From Aselliscus stoliczkanus (taxonomy: Eukaryota > Chordata > Mammalia > Chiroptera > Hipposideridae): a DNA stretch of 64,000 nt. Below the pieces are notes generated by a model, which did no database searches, had not been told where the DNA came from, and saw nothing but the letters and a program-made list of their open reading frames with translations. The stretch lies in NCBI GenBank assembly GCA_033961575.1, contig CM066741.1:2795715-2859714 (forward strand), given 5' to 3'. A program made the position numbers and the translations under genes. How positions within the stretch are numbered: position 1 is the first letter of the stretch; every line of letters starts with the position of its first letter. Positions 39,424 through 51,400 of this stretch are shown in pieces.

Positions 39424-42400
39424 AAAACACTTAAACTGCTTTCTATCAGGATGAAGACCCAAGTTCCTAACCTGTGGTTTGGTAAGACCACCCGCCACAC
39501 TGTCATCGCTCTCTCCATGCTCATTGCAGACCAAGCTTCCCCTTCTCTCTCTGTGCCTTGGCCACACCAACCTTCTCACATGTCTACCTGGGCATCGCGT
39601 GTTCTCTTACCACACTGAGTCTAAAGGAAACAATGAAATTCGGGGTACAGAACCCCAGATTTTTGGTTGGATGGAGATGGGGTCAGATGCCCCTCCCTCC
39701 CCCTAGTAGCTTCTGTAAGTAGCTATGTATGAGGCATCTATGGCTCCCTCCTGTCTGAGTCAGCATGAATAGAATAGGTGGATCCAAGGCTCAAACCACT
39801 CTGGCAGAGTGAGCTGAGAGACCTGGAAGTGACAGTCATGGACATGGGATACCAGTCGGAAGGCCACTGGAATACACTGCACTCCCATCACAAAGCCTAG
39901 TGAAGGGCCGGCCGAGTGGTGCGGTGGGTAAGCGCTGGCTTGGGAAGCCAGCGGCCCGGTTTGGGTCCCACATAGGAGGGCCAGGGACACTGCCCTCAAA
40001 AACAAAACAAAACAAACAAAAAAACAAAGCCTAGTGAAAATATCCCGTGATTCCCCTGTGCCTTCCAGGCACTCGTGGTGACTGTCTGTGCCAGTGCCAC
40101 ACCTGGGGTGCCAGCAGGAAACATGGCCGCCCCTACCAGAATCCTTGGCAGGACACGCCTGCTTCGTCGGGTGTCCTTGCCTTGGAGACGGGGCGCTGAC
40201 GCAGTCTGTTTTCCATTAGCCATGAGCCCAGTTGGGGACGCCTTTCGGAACCGCCTGCGGATGTTCCCTTCCCTGATCAATTGCTGTACCATCGATTGGT
40301 TCCAGTCCTGGCCCACGGACGCCCTGGAGTTGGTGGCTAACAAGTTTCTGGAAGATGTGGAGCTGGATGACCATATTCGGACAGAGTAAGTAGCAGCTGC
40401 AGATGAGTGAGTGCCCCAGCCAGACACTCCGAATTGGGGAAAATCCCGATACTGGCTCTCTTCTTGTTGTTTTAAGATTTCTCAATTTAGATATATAAAA
40501 AAAAGGCGTATAGTTTTAAACCATATTTAGTTAGATATTTAATAAATACCTCCTCTGAAAAAGAATAAAATCTTTTCGTTCAGAATTGTCCTGGAGACCA
40601 CTGTTATCAGAGCTGGGAGAATCTGGCTATATATAGTAACATGGCTATCTCCATAGTCTTTGACGGTCGTTCTCATCAGGGCGCTCTCTCTGCCAAAGGG
40701 GTGAAACGTGACTCTCGTGAGGGTGAAAAAAACTCTCTTTTATGCAGAAAGCACAGGTACACGGAAACCAAAAGAAAAAGCTAGAGGAAGGGAAGGGATG
40801 GGAATGGGAACCACCCTGGCGCCCCCTGAAGGCCATGCCCCCTGCCTCTCTGTCCTTAGTGTTCAGCAGATGCCGGTCACGTAGTAGGTCCAGTTACTGC
40901 TTACTACATGCATGACTGGAAAATGAAGGAGGCCGGGGTCAGAATGTTCATGGCTTTAAATTCCATTTTAAGAACTTTCCATTATTGAACTTTGTTCTGC
41001 AGGTCGGCAGCCCCTTAACCTGGGTCTATAGGCTTCTGAATAGAATTCGAGGGTCACTGAATGTGAATGGGGAAAATTTACTTTCGTGTTCACTGACATC
41101 CACCTGGTATTTTGCATTTCCTTCCGTGATGCATGTTGGCAGTAAACCCAGGAGGGTTAGCAGGACCTGTGACCTTGTTACCAAAAGGAATCACGGTGAT
41201 TTGCATAACCCATTCAGTCATTACACATACCTCAATATATAATTTCCTTCTAAACAATGGTAGCTTTTAGGCCCACTGCCCAATCTTTGTAGTTACTGCA
41301 GCAGTCAGCCAACGATGACCCATGGGCCAAGGGCAGTTCACAGCCTGTTTTTATAAATAAAGTTTTATTGCAGCCATGTGCTTTTTTCACACTAGAGGGT
41401 CAGAGCTGAGTAGTTGTTACAGAGACCGAGTGGCTCACAAAGCCCCAACTGTTTACCCTCTGGTCCTTTCCAGAAAAAGGTTTGCTGGCCCCGATTTCAT
41501 GCACTGATAAAAAGCACATACCTTACTATAAACATTTGGTTTTTAAAATATTTGGAAAACTACTTCAGCATAATTGTTTTCCTTTGTAATCCTATATATT
41601 TCACTTTCTTCATTTAAAAACATTATTCTGCAAAGTCCAGAGGCCTCATCAAACTGCCCGAGACTCAGAACTCCTGCTCAAGCCCCGGTGATTCACCAAA
41701 GTGATCAGAGATAGAAATGACTTGATCAGAGATCATTCTAGTAGGAACTTGTGCCTCCCCAACCTTCTCACGGTTTTGCTGACCCGCTTCTGAGAATGTG
41801 GGCTCCCCACGGGCCACACACAGTGTGCCTTCTCCTCACATCCTCACGTCTGTCACCAGAGCTGAGCCAGACCTCTGGGCCTGCCTAACCAGCTTTGTGT
41901 CCTCGTGTCCTTGGCAGGGTCATCTCCATGTGCCAGCACTTCCAGGAGAGCGTGAAGGAGCTGTCGCTCGATTATTACAACACGCTCCGCAGACACAATT
42001 ACGTCACCCCCACCTCGTACCTCGAGTTGATCCTCACCTTCAAGACGCTGTTGCAGAGTAAGAGGCAGGAGGTTGATGCAATGAGGAACCGCTACCTGAC
42101 GGGCCTGCAGAAACTCAGCTTTGCAGCTTCCCAGGTGAGCACGGTGGCGTGAAGCCGGGACGCGGCAGGTGCAGCGAGCCACTTGTTCAGCATTCGGGAG
42201 GCCCCCCCAAAAGACAGTGTCTGACCCTGCCTTTGCAGAACTTGCCTCACTTGCCTCTGCCGAAACCCGGGATTCTGTCTTTATTCAAGATTTTGATATC
42301 TTGCTCATGATGGAATTTTTTTTTGCATTAATTTAGACTTCACATATTGCACTAAAAATACTATTTATCTTGAGTACTGAGTTTTTTGGTGCCCCCTTAA

Positions 42401-45400
42401 ACTTTGTGCCCAAGGAGAGTGCCTACTCGCCTCACCCCAGCCCTGGCCCTGGCCGCTGTCAGTGGGAGCTGGGCGGGCCGGGCCGTGATGCAGAGCAGGA
42501 CCTGGTGGGGTCAGACAGCCCTGGGCTTCAATCCCAGCTCCCAGCGTCCCTGCTACAGAACCTTGAATCTCGGGGGCCCTCCCTTTCCTTGTCTGTTTAA
42601 TAGGTGATAACAGTCTTGGGCTGGCCGAGTGGCTCAGTGGGTTAAGAGCTCGCTCAAGAGTGCGAGCTGAGCTCTGAGCAACAGCGGTTCGAGGCCCAGC
42701 CCGAGCTGAGCTGCCGCTGAGCTGCCAACAGGTGGCAGGATGGCTCAGATTGAAAAAAAAAAAAAGGTGATAACATTCTTGACTTCCTGGGGCTATTAGG
42801 AAGGTTCATGAGCAGACACAAGTACAAAATGCCTGGAGTGTGAATTAGTAATTCATGTGTGTTTGGAGCCACTTGACAAACCGGCTGAAAATGAGAGCTG
42901 TGTCAGACATGAGTTTTCAGCCTCTGGAAAGGTCTGAGACCACTGAGTGGATCAGCCGGCTGCTCAGGGCAGCAGACGCACCAGCACGGCGCGGCATGGG
43001 ACAGGAGCCACGTGGGCATCCCCGGCGCCCTGCTCCTGGGCTGCGGGGTCCGACCTTCGTGTTTAGAATGATGATCAGACCGTGTTGCCAGAAGCGGCAC
43101 CAGGGCCCGAGCTAGGCGAGCCTGAGCAGAATGATGGAGCCAGGGAACATTCCCTGAGCCCTGCCCCGTGCCCAGCGCCGTGCGTGGGAAGGCGCTGCTA
43201 TCATCCCCGTGGCACACGCCGAAACCAAGGCGCAGAGGCCAGAGGACTGGCCCTGCAGCGCGCAGCCCCGTGAGTAGCCCCTCCTAGGGGTGGGCCAGGG
43301 CGGAGACTCAGTGGGGCGTGACCCCAGGGCCCGTGTCCCCGCCTCGCCAGCGTACAGTGCTCCTCTCACACGGGTTTGCTGGGGGCAGGGGTGCGAGGTC
43401 ATGAAACCCTCTTCAAATAAGCATCTGAGCCGCCTGAGAAGGCAGACAGGACCAGTGGGTGAAAACCCCACGGGGTAAATCCCAGCTCTTGCCCAGGAAA
43501 ATCTAACAGTGCATTTAGTTGTCTAAAAACGGTGCATCTCCTCTGAGAGGTGGTGAGCTTCCCATCGTTAGAGGTGTTCAAATTGCTTGGCAGGAATGCT
43601 TTAGAGAACATCAGACTGGTGGAAAAAAACGGCCTTGAAAGTTCCTTGTGTCCCACATATCTCAGCCATGTATATGTTTCCTTCACAGCCTTAAAAAAAA
43701 ATTGTGGGGGCGGCTGGTTAGCTCAGGTGGTTAGAGCGCAGGCCCACAACACCAAGGTTGCGGGTTCGATTCCCACATGGGCCACTGTGCCCTCCATAAC
43801 TAGATTGAAACAACTACTCGACTTGGAGCTAATGGATCCTGGAAAAACACACTGTTTCCCCACCGCAAAAAAAAAAAAAAATGTGGTGTTTTTTTTCCCC
43901 CCTCACTTGGCTCTCTCTCCATGTCCCCAACTGTACAATGTAGGCTAACACAGGAGGAATGAATAGCTTTTTAAAATTTTCTGAGTTGGCCATTATATGT
44001 CTAGTGCCTAGTGCAGTGCCCAATAACTACAATACATTGTATACAATACATTGTAGGAACGCAGTTGCTAAGTATTGAAAGATCAAAGAGGTAATCTCCA
44101 GCCAAGAAAAACACCCCAGGTTAAAATCACTAGTATTTCCTGCACATGTCACAGGTTGGAGAATGGTTTGACATGGTCGCTGCACTGACATGGCTGACCC
44201 CACACCCTCCCACCCCTCTCTCCTTGCAAGGTGGCGGTCATGCAAGTTGAACTGACCGCCCTCCAACCCCAGCTCATCCTCACCTCCGAGGAGACCGCCA
44301 AGATGATGGTGAACATTGAAAAGGAGACGAGAGAAGGTGATGCCAAGAAGCTCCTGGTGCAGGCCGATGAAAAGGAAGCCAACGCTGCCGCCGCCATTGC
44401 TCAAGGAATCAAGGTACAGAGAGCGGGAGAGATGGGAGGAGCCAGCATCTTCTGGGCTGGTCCCTGGTGTCACTAGAGCCCGATGCCCTGCTGCAGCGTG
44501 TGTGTGGTCACGCCCATCTTGCAGATAAGAAAAGAGAGGCTTGAAAAGGGGAGGCGACTAGTAAGTGACGAAGCAAGTCTTTCTGACACCTGGTTCTGTC
44601 CAGGAATCATTGTTTTCCAAATACTCTCCTCTCACTCAGAGTCACGGCCTACAGGACACAACGGATGTAACCTCATCTCTTACGACTTGCCCCTCACTCA
44701 CTCTGCTCTGCCCCTCCTGGCCTTCTCCATGTTCCTTAAATTAACACGGGGCACACTCCCGCCCCAGGGCCTTTGCACTGACTGTTCCCTCTGCGTAGAA
44801 CGCTCTTCCTCCTGATTAGATTCGCGTATCTCCTCCTCCTCCTCCTCCTCCTCCTCCTCCATCACAGTTTTGCTCAAATGTACCTGGCATGTCATGGGGG
44901 TGGAATAAATATTTGTCGCATGACAGGCTGTTGATCCCAGAGGACCCCATTGGAAGGTGATTCTTCTGCTAAAGAAGAATAGTCCTGGGATGGGCTTCAC
45001 CTGACTTCAGCTATTAGAAGACAATCTGACGAACCTTCACGCGATGGTACATATTTCTCAAGACACTTTCAAGTGCACAGTTCCTTTGAGTATCACAGCG
45101 GCCTTGGATGTAGGAATGACAGGTATCGGTACCTGAAAATCAGCGGCTCTGCAGGTCACCCCTGGGCGAAAGGACTTCGCAGGGCAGCACAGCTAGTTAA
45201 AAGGGTTTGTGGCTCTTACGTAAGGTGCTTGGCCCTGCGCTCCCACTGAGCAGCTAGACCAGCAAGAGCTTGAACAGGAAGTAGCCGCGTCTGGCTTCTG
45301 CGGTGCATAGCTAATGGGCACTTGCTGAAAACGTCAGGCTTCCAGACTGGCTCTTCTCCGGTGAGTCCTGAGACCTGGCCTCTTCTAGATGCCCCTGAGC

Positions 45401-48400
45401 CCTGGTCTCAGAGTCACACCATGGGTGCCCTGGGTAAGAGAGGCTCACTCACTCATCGTCCTGGTGGCACAGGCAGGAGGCCAGTGGGACTATCAAAGAC
45501 GGTGGGCACCGGGCACCCAGAACCATAACCCAGCAGGAGCTCGGCCATCCTAGGACAGGGCGATGGTCATAGCCACTACTTCCCGCACTGTGGTGCCTTC
45601 TCCATGTTCCTTCCTCTAACAAGTGTTTACCGAATACCCGTTACGTGCTGGCACTTTTCTAGGCAGGGGGAAAAGAGGACTGGACAAGACAGACAAAATT
45701 CCTTCCCCTGTTGAGACTGTGTTCCCCTCTACTTGGGCTGCATCACCTCTTAGCATCCTGAGCCCTCCAAGGCCGGCGGTATCCTTCCTAGTTTACATCC
45801 TGGTCCAAGAACGGAAATGACTCATCCAAGGTCACGAAGCTACCAAGTGGTGGAGCATCTGACCGTGAATCCAGAATTGCAAGCTGGCGGCTACGGCGCA
45901 CACAGGCTCTGTGATACACACAACCTTTTTAATTAATCTTGGATTAACGATCCACATTTAAACATCAAGACACTTCAAGGGAAATTTCTAAAGTTTCCGC
46001 TTTTCTTGGAACAACAACAAAACCCCCAAGCATTCTGGCAACGTTGGGCCTGCATGCCCCATGGCGGCTAGTCCAAGCCCCAGCCGGCCCACCTCTCGCA
46101 CGCCCACCACTGGCCTGGCTCCCGGAGGAGCATGGATTTGCAGCTCCTCCCTGGTTTCGTCCTGGAACCGGGCACCTCAGGGCTCAGCATTTGCCCAGTT
46201 TGCCTCACCTGCAAAATGGGGGTACTAAAAGGAAAACGTGTGAACTGCTAACATGTGTCCAGCACACAGTCAGAGCTTAATGGCCCAAGTCAGCTCTACT
46301 CTAAAATAGAGGTTCTCTGCCCTGTGCCAGTGGACCGGCCTTCTGGGTAAAGGCAGCTGTCACCACACGTGGGCACATCGCGGCCAGGATGCTGCTCGGC
46401 GTGGTCACGGGGCGTGGCAGGACCAGCAGGAACAGGAGAGGACGCAGCAGCGGCTTTCCAGGAGGTGACCCACCACACCCTTCCTGGGCAGTACACGGCC
46501 ACCTCAGGTTTCGGTGTGCAGAGGCGTCGTGCTCTGCCATCCCGTCCCTGGAGGGGGCGTGACACCCTGGAGATGGGTCAGGAAGGAGGCAGCTACCCTG
46601 GGAGGAGAAGAAACCTGGGCTCGCTCGAGTTTCCCTGAGGCTCCCTGAACCTCTCGGGGCTACAGTCCTTCTCCACGTGAGGACGGCTGGTTTCCCCTAA
46701 CCACCTGGCACCCCTAGAAATGAGATACCATGGGAGCGTGCCCAGTGATGCCAGGGTACTCCAGACGGAGATAGGGGGATGGCCGAGAAAGATTTGGGCC
46801 CCAAAGCTTGCTTTACAGGTACAACGATCGGCTTAAATGGGTCCATTCTTGTTAAGCCCATGAATCATTTCTTTTTCCCCTAATGAGGAAAATAAATGAT
46901 GCCAGAGCATCTGCAGACCTGGCGACGTTTCATCAGCGTGCACCGAGGTTCACGTCTCTCACACAGCCCTGCTAAGCCACAGGGCTCATGTGTAATGATA
47001 ATGTTTTTCATTATACAAACAAATGACTTGGCAGTAATAACATGTATGGAAGAACTTTTGAAGAAGTCAACTTGAACACCTGTTGGAATTTTCAATTTTC
47101 CTTCCATCCCCCGTCTCTCTACATGATGTGGATCGTTTTATGTTATTACAATCATAGCCTGGTTGCTGTTTGCATCATGGCTTTTTTATTCCCTTAACAT
47201 CCTATCACCAGTGTTTTCTCCACTATGTCATAGAGTCATTTTAGTGATCCTTTTAAGCAGGTGCTTTACCCACTGAGTAGCCACTCTTCCACTGGGCGTT
47301 GAAGCCTGTTGCTTCCCACCCTGTTTGCAGTGTTTCGAGAAAAGAAACGACCGTTGCTCAGCTGAGCTGCACATCAGTCACCTACGGAGTTCCGAAGTGC
47401 AGATGCTTGGACCCCAGGCTGGCTGGATCAGAGCCTGTGGGCATGGGGCTTGACGGTGGGGGTGCTCTGATGCTCCCCAGTGACTCGGAGGAGACCAGGG
47501 CTGAGAATCACTGTCACAGATGATGATATAATTACAGCCTTTTCGAGTCACCTGACAAACGAACTTGCTGGAACCAGGCCCTGCCCCGTAGGAAAGGGGA
47601 CAGAGCAACCAGGCCACCGGGAGGCACGAAGAGCGTGGGGGCCCCTCGTTGTCTGGCAGGATCTCAGAAAGCGACGCACAACTATCGATGACGTGAAGCC
47701 ACCAGGGAGGATTGAAGTCACTCCACCTAGAATCCAACGCCTTGGGTCTCTCCTGCCACCAGACCCTTCCGGAAGCTGACCGTGAGAAACAGCGGGGACC
47801 AGTTGCAGGTCTTCTGCCTCTTGCCTTGTGCTCTGGCGCGTGTCCCGGGGCCGAACGGGACAAACCGGGTCGCCCCAGGGACGCAGCCATTATTGCCATT
47901 GAAAGCGGACATTCCATCTTTGAAACTGGGGACATCTGACATGGCTCATCTTTTTTTTTTTTTTTTTGGGGGGGTGGGGCTGTTAAATATAACGAAGCCA
48001 AATAGAACATTGCTGTAAGTTTATAAGAAAGGCAGAAAACCTAACATAAAGAATCCGTGATATACACACACGTAAACATACACATATGTAAGAAAGTGGA
48101 ATCACCGTTATCTCGTTTGCCTGTTGGGGTAAACCTGCAGCATAAGCACTCTAGCACCTGCTACCTCCTTCCAGCATGGATGTTCTCTTGGGAGGGCCCT
48201 CGGTCACGGCTTCGTGGGCTGGAGGGCGAACCAGTGAGGCGGAGCGGAGCCCAGGGCTGGGGCGTGGCCCTGTGACTGACCGGCTCTGTGACCTCGGCTG
48301 ACTCATTCTGCCTCCTGAGACGGCCGACTTCCTTCCTCCTTCCTTCCTTCCTTCCTTCCTTCTTCCCTTCCTTCCTCTCTGTCTCTCTCTCTTTTTCTCT

Positions 48401-51400
48401 GTTTGCCCCTCCCCTTCCTTCTTCTCCCCTTCTTTCCCCTCCCCTCCCCTCCCCTCCCCTCTTTCTTTCAATTTGGCAATTGGACTACTAAGTTATCTAT
48501 AAGGCCCCTTCCAGTTCTAAAAGTCTTATAATGTTAAGCTTTCTTTTAAAAAAAAATTGAGATAGGGCCGGCCGAGTGGTGCGCTGGTTAAGTGCTGGCT
48601 TGGGAAGCCAGCGGCCCCGGTTCGGATCCCACATATGAGGGCCAGGGACACTGCCCTCAAAAAAAAAAAAACAAAAAAAAAAACCCAATAAAAATATATG
48701 TAAAAAAAAAGTTTTAAAAAAAAATTGAGATAATATTCACATACCATTAAGATTCACTCTTTTCAATTTTGCAGTTCAGTGGTTTTTAGTTTATTCACAG
48801 AGTTGTGCAGCCGCCAGCACTCTCTAATTCTAGAACATTTTCATCACCCCAGTAGGAAACCCCATGCCTCCCTCTCTCCAACCCGTGGCAACCACTAAGC
48901 TACCTCCTGCCTCTCTGGGTTTTCCTTCTCTGCGCATTTCATGTAAATGGAATGAGATAGCAGGTGGCATTTTCTGTCTGGCTTTTTTTCCACTCAACAC
49001 AGAGCTTTCAAGGTTTGTCTGTGTTGTTACGTGAATCAGTCCTTCATTCCTTTTTTATGGCTGGATAATATTCAGCCAGATATTGTGTGAATAAATTGTG
49101 TGAATTTTGTTTTTTAAATGAAGACATAATGGACAAAACACACACTCGCCTTTGCCCAGAGCGCACTACCCAGCCCTTATCGGTGGCCCTGTGCCCCCTC
49201 CTTAGACCCCACCCTGTCCCCAGGCCTCCCCCCATCCCTGAGCCCACCCCTCCCCATGGCTGAGCTGCTGCACTTCGCAGACCCTCACCCCTCTCTGACT
49301 TTCTCCCGCCCCGCATGCCTTACCCTGCTCTAGCCTTGCCCTAAGCCTAGCTCCGCCTGTCACTCATCCCCAAAGCCTCATCCTCCATCTGTCGTCCTTA
49401 ATCAGTGGGTGTGAAGTCACCCACTCATATATCCCTTGGGAATTTGTTAAAATCCAAAAGCTTGGCTTGTTAAGGTCACAGGCCAGGTGGCTTCTTAAAT
49501 GTCCAAGGCACCCAACTGCGGCCCCAAAGGACCGTGCACGCTGCCCCATACACAGAGCCCCGGGCAGGGCACCTTCCTGGAGGGCGGGGGTCGGGCCAGC
49601 ACCTCTGCCCACTTCCCCAGCTTTCTCCAGGAGCAGCGCTTTGCTTCCCGCGCCCAGTGTGCCCTTTTGTCCCTGTGCTGCCCACAGATCGAATGTGAGG
49701 GGGACCTGGCTGAGGCCATGCCGGCGCTGGAAGCTGCTCTCGCGGCTCTCGACACCCTGAACCCAACCGACATCTCGCTGGTGAAGTCGATGCAGAATCC
49801 CCCAGGCCCCGTCAAGCTGGTTATGGAGAGCATCTGTATTATGAAAGGGCTGAGACCCGAGAGGAAGCCGGACCCCAGCGGCACCGGTAACCCGCCCTCC
49901 CCACCCCCCCTACCCGCCACCCCACCCCCCAGGCAGCTTGTGGAGTCTTGGAGGAAAGGACATGTGCACCCAAGAGCTCTCCTCTCCGTCATTCGGGGGA
50001 AATGCCGGGATCTTAGATGGAGCCAAGCTGAGTCAAGGCCTCTGCCTGCAAATCACTGCAAAAATGAAGGTCATGAAGACAAAAGACCTGGTGTGGGGCA
50101 AGCACACACACAGTGCTGTTGGGTGAGAAAGGGAGAGAAACAGAGAGAGACTGAGACCGCAATGGAGAGAGGCCCAGACATCTAGACGCGCGCGCACACA
50201 CATCCGTGGACACAGAGATAATGGACTGGAAGAGATCAGGAGGGAGAGAAATTAGGAGTGAGACAGAGAGGTGGGGCAGGAGAGGCGCAGGCGTCCAATG
50301 TCAGACACCGAGGCGGGAACGCGACCAGAGAGCCTGAGAGACCCGAGGCTGAGAGAGCGAGATGGAGATGGGCACAGAGACACAGACACACACAAGTGGA
50401 GAGCGAGTGGGAAGAAGAGAGACAGAGACGAGGAGACATACGAGCCCAGTGAGGGAGAGAGAGGTGGGCTGGATGGAGCGTGAGCTGCTAGAGAGGAATT
50501 AGAAGGAAGAGGTGAGGCAAACGGGGCCAACACAGAAACTGGAGGGAGAAGTGGGGGAGACAAGGAACCTGAGCCTTAGAAATGGGGAGAAAGGGGGAGA
50601 AAGGGGTACGAGAGGGAAGGAAGTTCCTCCTGTGATCGAGCCTAGCAGCCGTAATAGGTGACTATTCAGTCTCCTTAAAATCTGAGGTAGATGTAGGGTC
50701 TCCTATCGAGACCCGTGTCCTAGAACCGAACAAGGCTTCTGGCTTCTGCCCGCCATGGATCAGCAGTCTCTCTTCCTTGGCCAGTTTGAGGCCAAAAATC
50801 ACAGCAAGAAGATGCAGAGGTGATCAGGCATGGACAAGCAGGGAGTGGACTATACAAGAGGGTCCTTCAGGAAAGCAGCCGAGGTGCGACAGGCTGGCCT
50901 GAGCAAGGATGAGCGAGCCCGCCCTGGGCACACCCCGGAATCACCTGGGAGCAGAAGGAACGCTGAGCCATTGGACCCTAGAGATTCTTTATTTCTTTTT
51001 TTTTTGAGGGCAGTGTCACTGGCCCTCATATGTGGGACCGAACCAGGGCCGCTTAACCACCGCGCCACTTGGCGGGCCCTAGAGATTCTTAACCCCTTGG
51101 CCTGAGGGTGACCTGAGCTTTAGTAGTTTTAAAGCTCCTTGGTGGGCCTAAGGGGCCGCCAGGCCGAGAACAGTACACAAAGCCTGGCCAGGTCCCCAAA
51201 AGCAGCAGTCTTCTTGGATCAGGAATGAGCCACACAGAACCCATCATTTACCTTTCTTTGAACTGAAAGCAACTGGTGTGTAGTCACTTAACCCACAGAA
51301 TTTAGCCTGTACGTTGGGATGGAGCAAAAGAACAATTGCATGTGTTTTTGGGCACCTTGAATTTAAACGAAGCAGATCATTTTCCTTAAGGCAAACAAAA

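Noticed and set aside
42950..43480. GC-rich stretch as a CpG-island promoter
   Set aside because: CpG density is patchy, there is no first exon nearby and it lies deep inside the gene.
47378..48010. 210-codon open frame on the minus strand in intron 27
   Set aside because: It overlaps an MER5A-like repeat and a T-run and has no recognisable domain or splice context.
49887..50185. Open frame that continues past exon 28
   Set aside because: Similarity ends at the donor; the rest runs into the GA-rich tract.
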